Positions 8,104 through 17,607 of a stretch of DNA of 64,000 nt are shown piece by piece; position 1 is the first letter of the stretch; the number at the start of each line of letters is the position of its first letter. This DNA comes from Christiangramia salexigens (GTDB lineage: Bacteria > Bacteroidota > Bacteroidia > Flavobacteriales > Flavobacteriaceae): positions 2,328,501-2,392,500 of the forward strand of contig NZ_CP018153.1 of assembly GCF_001889005.1 (NCBI RefSeq). Direction: 5' to 3'. The translations under genes were made by a program, and so were the position numbers. The notes below the pieces were generated by a model, which worked only from the letters and a program-made list of their open reading frames with translations, was not told the DNA's origin and did no database searches.

Positions 8104-9690
8104 ATGCTGAAACGAAAATGTTTATTGTTGCTGGTGTTGGCTGGGATGACGGGTTATGCACAGGAAAATGGAACGAAGGATAGGGTAGAAAAGGCGAATT
8201 TCAGAGTTCAGATATTCAAGAAGGATAGCAATACCGATATAAAACTTGCAGATCCGGATCCTGAATTCAGGGATAAATTACCTATTTCTGCCATGATAGG
8301 GGATTCTTCGAAAATAGATCTAAAGGATCTGCCTAAGGCAGAAGCCATAGATTCTTTATGGAAACTTGAGCTTACTAATTCAGACCTGTTTGAAAGTATG
8401 TATAAAAGCATACGTGAGCAGGATTACGAAGAGGTAGTGAATAAAGACCTTCCTACAGATACTTTAAAGGCCAGGCTCGCCCGTTTAAATGCACGAACTC
8501 CATTTAATGTGGAGTATAATCCAATTCTGGAAAGTGTTATTAATTCCTATCTAAAACGGAATAAACAGGGCATGGAACGTTTAATGGCCTTGAGCACGTA
8601 TTATTTCCCGATGTTTGAACAGTCTCTGGACAAATATGATATTCCTCTGGAAATAAAATACCTTGCCATTGTTGAATCTGCCTTGAATCCACGGGCAAAA
8701 TCAAGGGTTGGTGCAACCGGATTATGGCAATTCATGTTCACGACGGGGAAAATGCATGGTTTGGATGTGAGCTCGTATGTAGATGAAAGAATGGATCCTA
8801 TTCTGGCTACCGAGGCTGCCGCACAATACCTTGCAAATCTTTATAAAGTATTTGGCGATTGGGATCTTGTTTTGGCTTCCTATAATTCTGGCCCTGGAAA
8901 TGTTTCCAAGGCTATTAGAAGAAGTGGCGGCTCTACAGATTACTGGAATTTAAGGAGGTATCTACCACGTGAAACTGCAGGTTATGTTCCTGCATTTCTA
9001 GCTACTTTATATCTTTTTGAATATGCCGATGAGCACAAGTTTCAGCCTAAAAAGCCTGATGTAGTCTATTTTGAAACCGATACTATCCATGTTAAAAAGC
9101 TACTCACCTTCGATCAGATCTCGAAAGTTACTGGTGTTGAAAAGGAGATGCTTCAGTTCTTGAATCCGAGCTATAAGCTGGATATCATTCCATTTGTAGA
9201 TGATGAAAACTATACCCTAAGGTTGCCAAGGCCGGTAACAGGTAAATTCGTTAACAACGAACAGGAGATCTATAATTTCGCTGAAACTGAAATAGCAGAA
9301 GTAAAAGAGGAACTCCCAAAATACGTTGAGACCGAAGACAGAATTAGGTATAGGGTTAAAAAAGGAGATTATTTAGGGAAAATAGCCGAAAAGTATGGGG
9401 TTGGCGTTAGTAGCATAAAACGCTGGAACAATATGAGAAGTAATTCTCTTAGAATTGGCCAGTATCTTACGATTTATCCCCGCAAACCCGTGGCGGTTTC
9501 CAATGCCGGTAATTCAAAAAAATCAACTTCAGGAACTAATCAGAAGATCTATACAGTAAAGCAGGGTGACTCGCTTTGGAGTATATCCAAGAAGTTTCCA
9601 GGCGTTACGGTACAGAATTTGAGGTCCTGGAATGATATGAACACTTCCAGTCTTAAACCAGGTATGAAATTAAAGATTTCTAAGGGTTAA
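8104..9690 (+). CDS. LysM-containing lytic transglycosylase (MltD-like)
   Basis: A 528-residue exported murein lytic transglycosylase that cleaves the MurNAc-GlcNAc bond. The N-terminal signal peptide ends near GYAQEN (residues 17-22). An SLT catalytic domain follows with AIVESALNP, in which E191 is the expected catalytic acid, then GATGLWQFM and the ASYNSGPGNV motif. Two LysM peptidoglycan-binding repeats close the protein (about 415-460 and 480-527), each starting with a Y-x-V-K-x-GD pattern. This resembles E. coli MltD. A 24-base gap leads to the DUF4837 lipoprotein gene, so the two are probably cotranscribed. Confidence 0.93.
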   Translation: MLKRKCLLLLVLAGMTGYAQENGTKDRVEKANFRVQIFKKDSNTDIKLADPDPEFRDKLPISAMIGDSSKIDLKDLPKAEAIDSLWKLELTNSDLFESMYKSIREQDYEEVVNKDLPTDTLKARLARLNARTPFNVEYNPILESVINSYLKRNKQGMERLMALSTYYFPMFEQSLDKYDIPLEIKYLAIVESALNPRAKSRVGATGLWQFMFTTGKMHGLDVSSYVDERMDPILATEAAAQYLANLYKVFGDWDLVLASYNSGPGNVSKAIRRSGGSTDYWNLRRYLPRETAGYVPAFLATLYLFEYADEHKFQPKKPDVVYFETDTIHVKKLLTFDQISKVTGVEKEMLQFLNPSYKLDIIPFVDDENYTLRLPRPVTGKFVNNEQEIYNFAETEIAEVKEELPKYVETEDRIRYRVKKGDYLGKIAEKYGVGVSSIKRWNNMRSNSLRIGQYLTIYPRKPVAVSNAGNSKKSTSGTNQKIYTVKQGDSLWSISKKFPGVTVQNLRSWNDMNTSSLKPGMKLKISKG

Positions 9691-9714
9691 GATCTGTAAA
9701 CTAAACTTATAAAA

Positions 9715-10695
9715 ATGAAACGAAGCCTCATCCTGCTTGCAAGTATTGTATTTTTTATTTCGTGTAAAGACGATAAAGGAACAAAGGAAAAAAGGATATT
9801 ATCAGATTCTTCAGGAAATATCAATCAATTGACCGTTGTTATAGAGAATGAAAAGTGGGAAGGAGAAATAGGGGAGGTTATTCGTGATCATTTTGCTGCA
9901 CCGGTAGATGGACTGCCTCAGGAGGAGCCGTTATTCAGCCTGAGCCAGATACCACCTGAAACTTTTTCTGGATTCGTAAGGAACAGTCGTATCTTTCTAA
10001 AAATAGAGACCGATTCTAATAAAGGACTGAATATTTTAAAAGATAAATTTGCGAGACCACAAACGGGTATCGTGGTAATGGGAGCTAATTCAGAGGAGAT
10101 TGTAAGTGTAATCCAAGAGAAATCAGATTCCATTATAGGTCTTTTGAAAAAGACAGAATTAAAGGAGAAGCAACGCCGAATCGGGAAATCTCTTAAGACT
10201 GACGAATCTCTTGAAGAAAAATTTGGGGTTAGTCTTAAATTTCCATCTGCTTATCGTTTCGCGAAGCAAGAGGATGATTTCGTATGGATAAGAAAAGAGA
10301 TCCCTAAAGGGAATATGGAGATTCTGGTTTATGAAGTTCCTATGAGTAAAATAGAGAATGATTCTAGCGTTATTGCAAATATCACTCAAATGCGTGATTC
10401 CATAGGAAAAGCACAGATCCCGGGGCCGGTTGAAGGCTCTTATATGATCACTGAAAAAGCCTATGCGCCATATCTTTTTGAAACAACCATAGACGGAAAA
10501 TTCACGTATGAGACCCGCGGCACCTGGGAAGTTAAAAATGCGTTTATGGCCGGGCCTTTCGTTAACTATGCGATCAAGGATGAGGCTAATAACAGATACA
10601 TAATATTGGAAGGCTTCGTGTTCTCACCTTCGCGTAGTAAACGCGATAATGTTTTTGAACTCGATGCGATATTACAATCGGCAAGGATCAAGTAA
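9715..10695 (+). CDS. DUF4837 family lipoprotein
   Basis: A 326-residue lipoprotein with signal and lipobox-like FISC at about residues 14-17. The body matches the Bacteroidota-specific DUF4837 family as I remember it: an early NQLTVVIENEKWEG segment, PQEEPLFSLSQIP, then a second half with ETRGTWEVKNAFMAGPF. No enzymatic motif is visible and the function is unknown. It follows the lytic transglycosylase by 24 bases and ends at a strong terminator, so a role connected with the cell wall is possible but is only inferred from position. Confidence 0.82.
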   Translation: MKRSLILLASIVFFISCKDDKGTKEKRILSDSSGNINQLTVVIENEKWEGEIGEVIRDHFAAPVDGLPQEEPLFSLSQIPPETFSGFVRNSRIFLKIETDSNKGLNILKDKFARPQTGIVVMGANSEEIVSVIQEKSDSIIGLLKKTELKEKQRRIGKSLKTDESLEEKFGVSLKFPSAYRFAKQEDDFVWIRKEIPKGNMEILVYEVPMSKIENDSSVIANITQMRDSIGKAQIPGPVEGSYMITEKAYAPYLFETTIDGKFTYETRGTWEVKNAFMAGPFVNYAIKDEANNRYIILEGFVFSPSRSKRDNVFELDAILQSARIK

Positions 10696-10701
10696 AAGCA
10701 T

Positions 10702-10738
10702 AAAAAAAGCCCAACTTAGAAAGTTGGGCTTTTTTTAT
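10702..10738. terminator. Bidirectional rho-independent terminator
   Basis: Stem AGCCCAACTT / AAGTTGGGCT with an AGAA-type loop, an A-tract on the left and a T-tract on the right. It serves the DUF4837 gene on the plus strand and tatA on the minus strand. Confidence 0.9.
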
Positions 10739-10754
10739 GATATAAGTAAGGAAG

Positions 10755-10964
10755 TTATTTATTCTCTCCCGGAACTTTTTTATTGTCATCAGAAGCTCCT
10801 CCTTTTTCATCATCCTTGGAAGCGTCTTTAAATTCTTTAATTCCGCTACCCAGGCCTCTCATTAATTCAGGGATTTTGCGTCCTCCGAATAGTAATAAAA
10901 TCACCACTACAATTAAAATTATTTGTGGTGCTCCTATGGCCAAAGGCAAAATAAATGCATTCAT
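10755..10964 (-). CDS. tatA: Sec-independent protein translocase subunit TatA
   Basis: A 69-residue protein with a single N-terminal membrane helix (about 12-27), the FGG hinge, an amphipathic helix ([20 protein letters not shown]), and a charged disordered tail. This is the TatA/E architecture that forms the pore of the twin-arginine translocase for folded proteins. tatB-like and tatC genes are not adjacent. The gene is monocistronic, between its own promoter and the terminator shared with the DUF4837 gene. Confidence 0.93.
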   Translation of the reverse strand: MNAFILPLAIGAPQIILIVVVILLLFGGRKIPELMRGLGSGIKEFKDASKDDEKGGASDDNKKVPGENK

Positions 10965-10983
10965 GTCTTTTAATTTAGTTCTA

Positions 10984-10991
10984 CAAACTTA
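10984..10991 (-). promoter_or_regulatory. -7 promoter element for tatA
   Basis: On the minus strand TAAGTTTG matches TAnnTTTG, 20 bases upstream of the tatA ATG. No -33 element was found at the expected spacing. Confidence 0.45.
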
Positions 10992-11096
10992 ACAAGAATT
11001 CAGCAATATAAACGTTAAGAAGGCAATAAATTGATATTCCTCAGGGCGCGAACCAAATTGGATTATAAGCTTTATTCTAAGAGAAAATATTTAATT

Positions 11097-11104
11097 TATC
11101 TTTG
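11097..11104 (+). promoter_or_regulatory. -7 promoter element for the M23 peptidase operon
   Basis: TATCTTTG matches TAnnTTTG and ends 18 bases before the ATG at 11123. Confidence 0.5.
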
Positions 11105-11122
11105 TAAAACCTAAAAGGAACT

Positions 11123-11992
11123 ATGGCTCAAAACACCAAAGAAAAAAAGAAGTTTGCGAAAAAACTTCTCCATAAATACAGGATGGTGGTCCTTAATGAG
11201 GATACTTTCGAAGAAAGATTTTCATTTCGTTTAACCAGATTAAACGTTTTTGTTGCTGTAGGCCTTTCGGCGATTTTTCTAATTGCCGCTACCACGGTCT
11301 TGATCGCATTCACTCCACTAAGAGAATATATACCAGGATACTCGTCCGGTGAATTGAAGGAAAAAGCTACAGAACTTGCATTTAAGACCGATTCTCTTCA
11401 AAATGTGATCAGAATGAACGATCAGTATCTAACTTCCATTAAAAGCGCTCTAACCGGCGAATTTGAACTCGATAAACTCAACAGGGATTCTATTCTTAGT
11501 GAACCTATAACAGATGCAGAATACGAGGAGATAAACCGAATAAAAGCCGATTCTCTGCTTAGGGAGGAAGTAGCACAGGAGGATAAATATAATATCTTGC
11601 CTACTGCTACCGAAAACATTAATTTTTCTCTATTTGCACCGGTTAAGGGATCGATCTCCGAAAAATATAATATTGAAGAAAAACACTATGCGGTAGATAT
11701 AGTCGTGGCAAGGAATTCACCGATAAAATCTGTGGCAGACGGACGGGTTATCTTTGCAGAATGGACTGCTGAAACCGGTTACGTGATCATTATTGAACAT
11801 AGTTATGGTTTGCTATCGGTATATAAGCATAATGCCAGCTTAACCAAATCTCAGGGAGATATGGTGAGAGCGGGTGAGGTTGTTGCTACTGCCGGATCTA
11901 CCGGCGAACTAACTACTGGTCCTCATCTTCATTTTGAATTATGGAATGAAGGAAACCCTGTAGATCCAACTGAATATATTGATTTTAAATAA
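11123..11992 (+). CDS. M23-family peptidoglycan endopeptidase, membrane-anchored
   Basis: A 289-residue protein with a basic cytoplasmic start, one membrane helix (about 45-67), a short helical region, and a C-terminal LytM/M23 domain. The zinc-binding motifs are intact: HYAVD (HxxxD, near residue 190) and HLHF near 273, so it should be an active endopeptidase cutting peptide cross-links in the periplasm. This contrasts with the degenerate LytM protein at 41796-43019. It is followed by the GH3 gene three bases downstream, so the two are cotranscribed, although no functional link is obvious. Confidence 0.92.
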   Translation: MAQNTKEKKKFAKKLLHKYRMVVLNEDTFEERFSFRLTRLNVFVAVGLSAIFLIAATTVLIAFTPLREYIPGYSSGELKEKATELAFKTDSLQNVIRMNDQYLTSIKSALTGEFELDKLNRDSILSEPITDAEYEEINRIKADSLLREEVAQEDKYNILPTATENINFSLFAPVKGSISEKYNIEEKHYAVDIVVARNSPIKSVADGRVIFAEWTAETGYVIIIEHSYGLLSVYKHNASLTKSQGDMVRAGEVVATAGSTGELTTGPHLHFELWNEGNPVDPTEYIDFK

Positions 11993-11995
11993 TTT

Positions 11996-13489
11996 ATGTC
12001 TATAAAATCTTTTGCGGCTAAAGTATTTGCCGGTTACATCAGAAATAAAATTGATAAATGGGCTGATAAGCCTGAAAAAACTCAACAGAGAGTTTTCAAA
12101 GAGCTAATTTCCAAAGCTAAGAATACCCAGTTTGGAAGGGATCATGATTTCAAAAATATACATAGCCATTCAGATTTTATAAAAAAGGTTCCTGTAAGAG
12201 ATTATGAGGAGCTGAAACCTTATGTTGATGAAATGGTCTCCGGAAAGGAAAATGTGCTGTGGCCTGGAAAACCTCTGTACTATGCCAAGACTTCGGGAAC
12301 TACAAGTGGGGCTAAATATATTCCTATCACAAAAGAGTCCATGCCAACTCATATCAATGCGGCCAGAAACGCTATCCTTTGTTATATCAATGATTCCGGG
12401 AAAGCTGATTTTGTAGATGGTAAAATGATATTTCTTCAGGGAAGTCCGGAACTCAGTGAAAAGAATGGGGTTAAGCTGGGAAGATTATCGGGGATCGTAG
12501 CACATTATGTTCCCGGTTACCTTCAAAAGAACCGTATGCCTAGCTGGGAAACGAATTGCATAGACGACTGGGAAAGCAAAGTGGATGCAATTGTGAACGA
12601 GACTGTAAAAGAAGATATGTCTGTGATAAGTGGGATCCCTTCTTGGGTTCAAATGTATTTTGAGCGGCTTATAGATAAGACTGGGAAAAAAGTAGGGGAG
12701 ATCTTTCCTAATTTTGATCTCTTTATCTATGGAGGGGTGAATTATGAGCCCTATCGTGCTAAATTTGAAAACCTCATAGGCCGTAAGGTAGACAGTATAG
12801 AACTTTACCCTGCTTCAGAAGGATTTTTTGCCTTTCAGGACAAACAGGATATTAAAGGTATGCTTTTACAACTGGATTCCGGGATGTTCTATGAATTCAT
12901 CAGAGAAGATGAATTTTATAGCGAAAACCCAAAACGCCTCAGTTTAAGTGAAGTTGAAACAGGAGTTAACTATGTGATGATCGTTTCTACAACAGCCGGA
13001 TTGTGGGCTTATAATATTGGGGATACCATTCAGTTCACTTCATTAAAGCCATACCGCGTGATCGTTTCTGGCCGAATTAAACACTTTATTTCGGCATTTG
13101 GAGAGCATGTGATCGCGAAGGAGGTGGAAGAAGCGATGCAGGAAGCGGTTAATGAAACCGGAGCCAGGATAAGTGAATTTACTGTAGCTCCACAGATCAG
13201 TCCGGAAGATAATTCCCTGCCATATCACGAATGGTTTGTTGAATTTGAAAGCGAACCGGAAGATTTAGATAAATTTGCTCAAATTATAGATCAGTCTCTG
13301 CAAAGACAGAATGCCTATTATCTGGACCTGATTGAGGGGAAAATTCTTCAAAGGCTTCAGGTGCGCAGTGTTCCGCAAAATGCATTTCAGGAGTATATGA
13401 AATCTATAGGAAAACTTGGTGGTCAGAATAAATTACCGAGATTATCCAACGATCGTAAAATTGCAGATAAACTGAACGAGATTATATAA
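11996..13489 (+). CDS. GH3-family acyl-acid amido synthetase-like protein
   Basis: A 497-residue member of the GH3 family, the ATP-dependent adenylating enzymes best known in plants for conjugating jasmonate or auxin to amino acids. The adenylate-binding motif KTSGTTSGAKYIP lies near residues 97-109. Further blocks include LYPASEGFFAFQ, the YNIGDTI motif, and the RIKHFISAFGEHV hinge near 360. The domain layout is complete. The substrate in bacteria is unknown. It starts three bases after the M23 gene and is followed nine bases later by the DUF6909 gene, a tight three-gene unit. Confidence 0.88.
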   Translation: MSIKSFAAKVFAGYIRNKIDKWADKPEKTQQRVFKELISKAKNTQFGRDHDFKNIHSHSDFIKKVPVRDYEELKPYVDEMVSGKENVLWPGKPLYYAKTSGTTSGAKYIPITKESMPTHINAARNAILCYINDSGKADFVDGKMIFLQGSPELSEKNGVKLGRLSGIVAHYVPGYLQKNRMPSWETNCIDDWESKVDAIVNETVKEDMSVISGIPSWVQMYFERLIDKTGKKVGEIFPNFDLFIYGGVNYEPYRAKFENLIGRKVDSIELYPASEGFFAFQDKQDIKGMLLQLDSGMFYEFIREDEFYSENPKRLSLSEVETGVNYVMIVSTTAGLWAYNIGDTIQFTSLKPYRVIVSGRIKHFISAFGEHVIAKEVEEAMQEAVNETGARISEFTVAPQISPEDNSLPYHEWFVEFESEPEDLDKFAQIIDQSLQRQNAYYLDLIEGKILQRLQVRSVPQNAFQEYMKSIGKLGGQNKLPRLSNDRKIADKLNEII

Positions 13490-13498
13490 GTTAGAAAT

Positions 13499-15187
13499 AT
13501 GTCGATATTAAAATTACAGGGCCGTACAAGGGCACAGGAAAGTTCCAGCGCCATAGAGCGCATGTACATTACAATGCGTCACCTGTTCAACAGGGGATTT
13601 TATAAACCTATGGGGGTTTCTGGGGAGACGCTTAGAGAGTCACTTCTTACCCTTAGACCGGAAATATATGGATCTGTTGCAGACGATAAAGCCGAACTCG
13701 AAGGTCTGCTTTACGTTATAGATCGTTTGCCACGAGGAATAGAGGAATGTCGTTTTATCAATTTAACCAGTGATGAGGGGTATGGGAATTCTCATTTTAA
13801 GCCTATCGTTCCTCCAAAAAGAAGAAGGAATTGTTACCGGATAGATGATGAACAGATGAATATAGAGATCACCCGAGGCAGATCGGAGATCTATGATATA
13901 TTAACTCATCTTACGTTTTTATTCATCGAATCCCATAAGATCATGAACAGGGTATTGATAGATGAAGATGGAAGCGTGAACAGAGATTGGGAGAAACTTG
14001 AAGCCGCCGTTAATCAAAAAGAGGGACTTTCGCAGTCACAGCGTGAAGTTGCTCTGACTCATACAGCGAGTATTCTCGGAAGAACCTTCCATGAAATATC
14101 ATTGTTATATTCTAAATTTTCACTTCCTGAGAATCCGGACAGGTTTTTAAAACTTGTTTGGTCATTGGGTAGAATGGCGATTCTAGAGGCGGTTAAGAAT
14201 GAAAAGAGGATCATCACCTTTAGTCCTGTTCTTAGAGAAAGATTAGGGCATCATATACATGGTGAGATCTGGGCGAACGATATTAAACTGAAATTGATCG
14301 AAAATGGTTTAATGGAGCGTCCACTGCATATCATCAGTGCAAATATGCACAGTGTTATGAATACACTTTATACGCCGTATGCGCTGAAAAGTGAACTTAA
14401 AAAGAAGAAAGTTCTTAGCATTTACGAGGAATTGAGTGATAGCGCTAACGGACCTTTAAGAAATAAAATAGTGAAGGCTGCGCTTGACAAGGGCATGGTC
14501 TTTCTTGAGGATAAGAGCGGAACTAATATAGATGTACAGATCTTTGATACTGCCCAACTGGAAGAAGGCTTTTCCGATACTAAATTCGATAAACTGGAAG
14601 ATAAGGATAAACCCGTTATTATCGTGATGGACTATGCTTTTGGTGAGCAGGCCTATGAAACTATGGATGAGCTTCTTAAACCTTTTAATCATGAAGGTAC
14701 TGAGCATAAGATGAATGTGAAGTCAATTTCCATCATGGGTAAAGCAGGGATCCTTGAAGGAGGTAAAGGAGACATTATGATCCCCGATGCTCACTTGTTT
14801 GAAGGTACTGCTGATAACTATCCTTTCCGAAATCAGTTGAAAAAATCTGATCTTGAGGGACACGGTATTAAGGTTGTAGACGGAGCCATGATCACTGTAT
14901 TGGGAACATCACTGCAGAACAAGGATATATTGAGGTTCTTCCACGACTCTACCTGGAACGTATGTGGTCTTGAGATGGAAGGTGCTCATTATCATAAGGC
15001 AATTCAGGCAGCTTCCAGATTAAGAAGAAGCATAAGTGAAGATGTTAAGGTAAGGTATGCGTATTACGCATCAGATAATCCATTAGAGACCGGATCTACA
15101 CTGGCTTCCGGAGGGCTTGGTACATCTGGAGTTAAACCGACATATCTGATTACAGAGAAGATATTGGAGCAAATTTTTAATTCCTAA
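13499..15187 (+). CDS. DUF6909-like protein with nucleoside-phosphorylase-like C-terminus
   Basis: A 562-residue protein with no signal peptide or membrane helix. I associate it with the Bacteroidota family DUF6909. The first ~250 residues are mostly helical. The C-terminal ~250 contain a Rossmann-like pattern with VIIVMDYAFGEQAYE, SISIMGKAGILEGGKGD, VDGAMITVLGTS and VCGLEMEGAHY. The last resembles the (D/N)MExA signature of nucleoside phosphorylases and AMP nucleosidase, suggesting a purine-nucleotide-related activity. That is inference, as no characterised homologue is known to me. It is the last gene of the M23-GH3 unit, ten bases before rmlC. Confidence 0.65.
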   Translation: MSILKLQGRTRAQESSSAIERMYITMRHLFNRGFYKPMGVSGETLRESLLTLRPEIYGSVADDKAELEGLLYVIDRLPRGIEECRFINLTSDEGYGNSHFKPIVPPKRRRNCYRIDDEQMNIEITRGRSEIYDILTHLTFLFIESHKIMNRVLIDEDGSVNRDWEKLEAAVNQKEGLSQSQREVALTHTASILGRTFHEISLLYSKFSLPENPDRFLKLVWSLGRMAILEAVKNEKRIITFSPVLRERLGHHIHGEIWANDIKLKLIENGLMERPLHIISANMHSVMNTLYTPYALKSELKKKKVLSIYEELSDSANGPLRNKIVKAALDKGMVFLEDKSGTNIDVQIFDTAQLEEGFSDTKFDKLEDKDKPVIIVMDYAFGEQAYETMDELLKPFNHEGTEHKMNVKSISIMGKAGILEGGKGDIMIPDAHLFEGTADNYPFRNQLKKSDLEGHGIKVVDGAMITVLGTSLQNKDILRFFHDSTWNVCGLEMEGAHYHKAIQAASRLRRSISEDVKVRYAYYASDNPLETGSTLASGGLGTSGVKPTYLITEKILEQIFNS

Positions 15188-15196
15188 AAATTCATA

Positions 15197-15739
15197 ATGC
15201 AGGTAGAAGAAACAGGCTTAAAAGATTGTTTTCTTGTTAAACCCAAGATCTTTGAAGATCATCGCGGCATCTTCCTGGAATCATATCACCGCGAACGATT
15301 CCATGTGTTGACCGGTATAGACACCGAATTTGTTCAGGATAATCAATCGGTTTCCAGATACGGCGTCCTGAGAGGATTGCATTATCAAAAAGGAGATCAT
15401 GCTCAAACCAAACTGGTAAGGGTGATCTATGGGAAAGTTTTGGACGTGGTGGTGGATCTAAGACCTGATTCTCCGAGTTATAAAAAGACATATTCAGTAA
15501 TTCTGGACGATAAGAATCTTTATCAGTTATATATCCCAAAAGGATTTGGCCATGGTTTTGTGACGCTTTCAGAAAAATCTGTTTTCGCTTACAAATGCGA
15601 TCAATATTACAAACCGGGCGCCGAAGGCGGCATTATTTATAATGACCCCGACCTGAATATTAACTGGAATTTACCTCATGATAAACTCATACTTTCAGAT
15701 AAAGATCAGGCCTTACCGACCTTAAAAGATTCATTTTAA
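15197..15739 (+). CDS. rfbC: dTDP-4-dehydrorhamnose 3,5-epimerase
   Basis: RmlC catalyses the third step of dTDP-L-rhamnose synthesis, a double epimerisation of dTDP-4-keto-6-deoxyglucose. The 180-residue cupin has family motifs DHRGIFLESYH near residue 21, the DNQSVS block, GVLRGLHYQ with the catalytic His near 62, and YIPKGFGHGF near 116. It is of normal length. Its stop overlaps the start of rfbD by one base (TAATG), indicating coupling. rmlA and rmlB are absent here. Confidence 0.95.
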   Translation: MQVEETGLKDCFLVKPKIFEDHRGIFLESYHRERFHVLTGIDTEFVQDNQSVSRYGVLRGLHYQKGDHAQTKLVRVIYGKVLDVVVDLRPDSPSYKKTYSVILDDKNLYQLYIPKGFGHGFVTLSEKSVFAYKCDQYYKPGAEGGIIYNDPDLNINWNLPHDKLILSDKDQALPTLKDSF

Positions 15740-16590
15740 TGAAAACGATTTTGGTTACCGGAGCGGGTGGACAATTAGGCCAATGTTTTAAGAAGCAGAG
15801 CGGTAATTACAAAGGATTTAAATTTTTGTTCTGCACTTCAGCTGAACTTGATATTACTTTCAAATCTACAATTCAGGATTTTTTTAAAAATAATAAAGTT
15901 GATTATTGTGTCAACTGCGCGGCGTATACCAATGTGGAACAGGCTGAAAATGAAAAAAAGACAGCCTTTCTTGTAAATGCGGAAGCCGCAAGAAATCTTG
16001 CAGAAGTTTGTAAAGAATATGATGCAACACTTTTTCATTTTTCTACAGATTATGTTTTTAATGGAAGGGCTGATAATCCCTATTCAGAAAATGAGAAAGT
16101 AAATCCTATCAATGTTTACGGGGCTTCTAAACTTAGGGGAGAAGAATATATTGAGAATATCCTGAAGAATTTCTTTGTATTTAGAACCTCCTGGTTGTAT
16201 TCAGAATTTGGACATAACTTTTTTAATACTATTCTTAAAAAAGCCAATGAAAAAGCCGAGCTAAACATAACAAGCTCTCAGAAAGGTACACCTACCAATG
16301 CAAATGACCTTGCCGCATATATTTTAAAAATAATTGAATCCGGTTCTAAGGCCTACGGCATTTATCATTACAGTAACAGGGGAGAAGCAACCTGGTTTGA
16401 TTTTGCAAAAGAAATACTTAATTATACTCAACAACTGGATGAGGTGGTTCTCAACAAAACAGGATTTTACAAAACCCTGGCTGAAAGACCTGCCTATTCT
16501 GTGCTTTCAAAAGAAAAGGTGGATAAGAGCTTTGGGTTTGAGATCAAAAGCTGGAAAGAAAGTCTTCACAGACTTATTGATGAAAAATGA
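15739..16590 (+). CDS. rfbD: dTDP-4-dehydrorhamnose reductase
   Basis: RmlD reduces dTDP-4-keto-L-rhamnose to dTDP-L-rhamnose using NAD(P)H. The 283-residue short-chain-dehydrogenase fold has the TGAGGQLGQ nucleotide motif at residues 6-14, the CAAYTNVEQAE block near 59, FSTDYVFNG near 101, and the catalytic YGASK near 127. The start codon overlaps the rfbC stop. A 25-base gap leads to the UDP-sugar decarboxylase gene. No degradation is evident. Confidence 0.95.
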   Translation: MKTILVTGAGGQLGQCFKKQSGNYKGFKFLFCTSAELDITFKSTIQDFFKNNKVDYCVNCAAYTNVEQAENEKKTAFLVNAEAARNLAEVCKEYDATLFHFSTDYVFNGRADNPYSENEKVNPINVYGASKLRGEEYIENILKNFFVFRTSWLYSEFGHNFFNTILKKANEKAELNITSSQKGTPTNANDLAAYILKIIESGSKAYGIYHYSNRGEATWFDFAKEILNYTQQLDEVVLNKTGFYKTLAERPAYSVLSKEKVDKSFGFEIKSWKESLHRLIDEK

Positions 16591-16615
16591 TTACATTTTG
16601 ACCAACTAAACAACT

Positions 16616-17605
16616 ATGGCAAAACGAATTTTGATTACCGGAGCTGCAGGATTCCTTGGCTCTCATCTATGTGATCGCTTTATAAAGGAAGGTTTTGAAG
16701 TGATAGGAATGGATAATCTTATTACCGGAGATGTTAAGAACATTGAACATCTTATAAAACTTAAAAATTTTGAATTCCATCATCACGATATTACCAAATT
16801 CGTTCATGTAGCAGGAAAGTTAGACTATATCCTTCATTTTGCCTCGCCGGCGAGCCCCATAGATTATTTGAAAATCCCAATCCAAACCCTTAAAGTAGGC
16901 TCAGTTGGAACCTTACATTGTCTTGGATTGGCTAAGGAAAAGAATGCCCGAATTTTAATTGCATCTACTTCAGAAGTTTATGGTGATCCACAGGTTCATC
17001 CTCAAAACGAAGAATATTACGGTAATGTAAATGCGATAGGACCAAGGGGTGTATATGACGAAGCTAAAAGGTTTCAGGAGTCTATCACTATGGCCTATCA
17101 CAGATTTCACGGGCTGGAAACGAGAATAGCCAGGATCTTTAATACGTATGGCCCAAGGATGAGGTTAAATGATGGCCGCGTAATTCCGGCATTTATAGGT
17201 CAGGCACTCCGTGGTGAGGATCTTACCGTTTTTGGCGACGGATCCCAGACCAGATCCTTTTGTTTTGTAGATGATCAGGTAGAGGGAATTTATCGTTTGC
17301 TCTTAAGCGATTATTCAGAACCCGTGAACATAGGAAACCCTGACGAAATTAGCATTCTGGATTTCGCAAGTGAGATCATTAAGCTTACCGGTACAGATCA
17401 GAAGATCACTTTTGAGGAACTTCCACAAGATGATCCTATGCAAAGACAGCCGGATATTTCAAGAGCTAAAGAGGTTTTAGGGTGGGAGCCGAAAGTTTCC
17501 CGCGAAGAAGGAATGAAGATCACCTATGATTATTTTAAAAATCTGGGAGCAGAAGAACTTGAAAAGCGGGAACATAAAGATTTTTCCAAGCATATTAGAC
17601 GATAG
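16616..17605 (+). CDS. UDP-glucuronic acid decarboxylase-like SDR enzyme
   Basis: A 329-residue extended SDR. It carries the NAD motif GAAGFLGSH at residues 8-16, HFASPASP near 74, the [10 protein letters not shown] block near 111, catalytic YDEAK near 144, and NTYGPRMR with DGRVIPAF, features that together point to UDP-xylose synthase (UDP-glucuronate decarboxylase) rather than to general epimerases. The product would be UDP-xylose, a donor for surface glycans. It lies between rfbD and a GT2 glycosyltransferase, and the spacing of two bases to the latter supports one operon. Confidence 0.87.
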   Translation: MAKRILITGAAGFLGSHLCDRFIKEGFEVIGMDNLITGDVKNIEHLIKLKNFEFHHHDITKFVHVAGKLDYILHFASPASPIDYLKIPIQTLKVGSVGTLHCLGLAKEKNARILIASTSEVYGDPQVHPQNEEYYGNVNAIGPRGVYDEAKRFQESITMAYHRFHGLETRIARIFNTYGPRMRLNDGRVIPAFIGQALRGEDLTVFGDGSQTRSFCFVDDQVEGIYRLLLSDYSEPVNIGNPDEISILDFASEIIKLTGTDQKITFEELPQDDPMQRQPDISRAKEVLGWEPKVSREEGMKITYDYFKNLGAEELEKREHKDFSKHIRR

Positions 17606-17607
17606 GA

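Noticed and set aside
8961..8976. CACGTG-containing near-match to parS
   Set aside because: Three fixed positions differ from TGTTnCACGTGnAACA and it lies inside the lytic transglycosylase gene.
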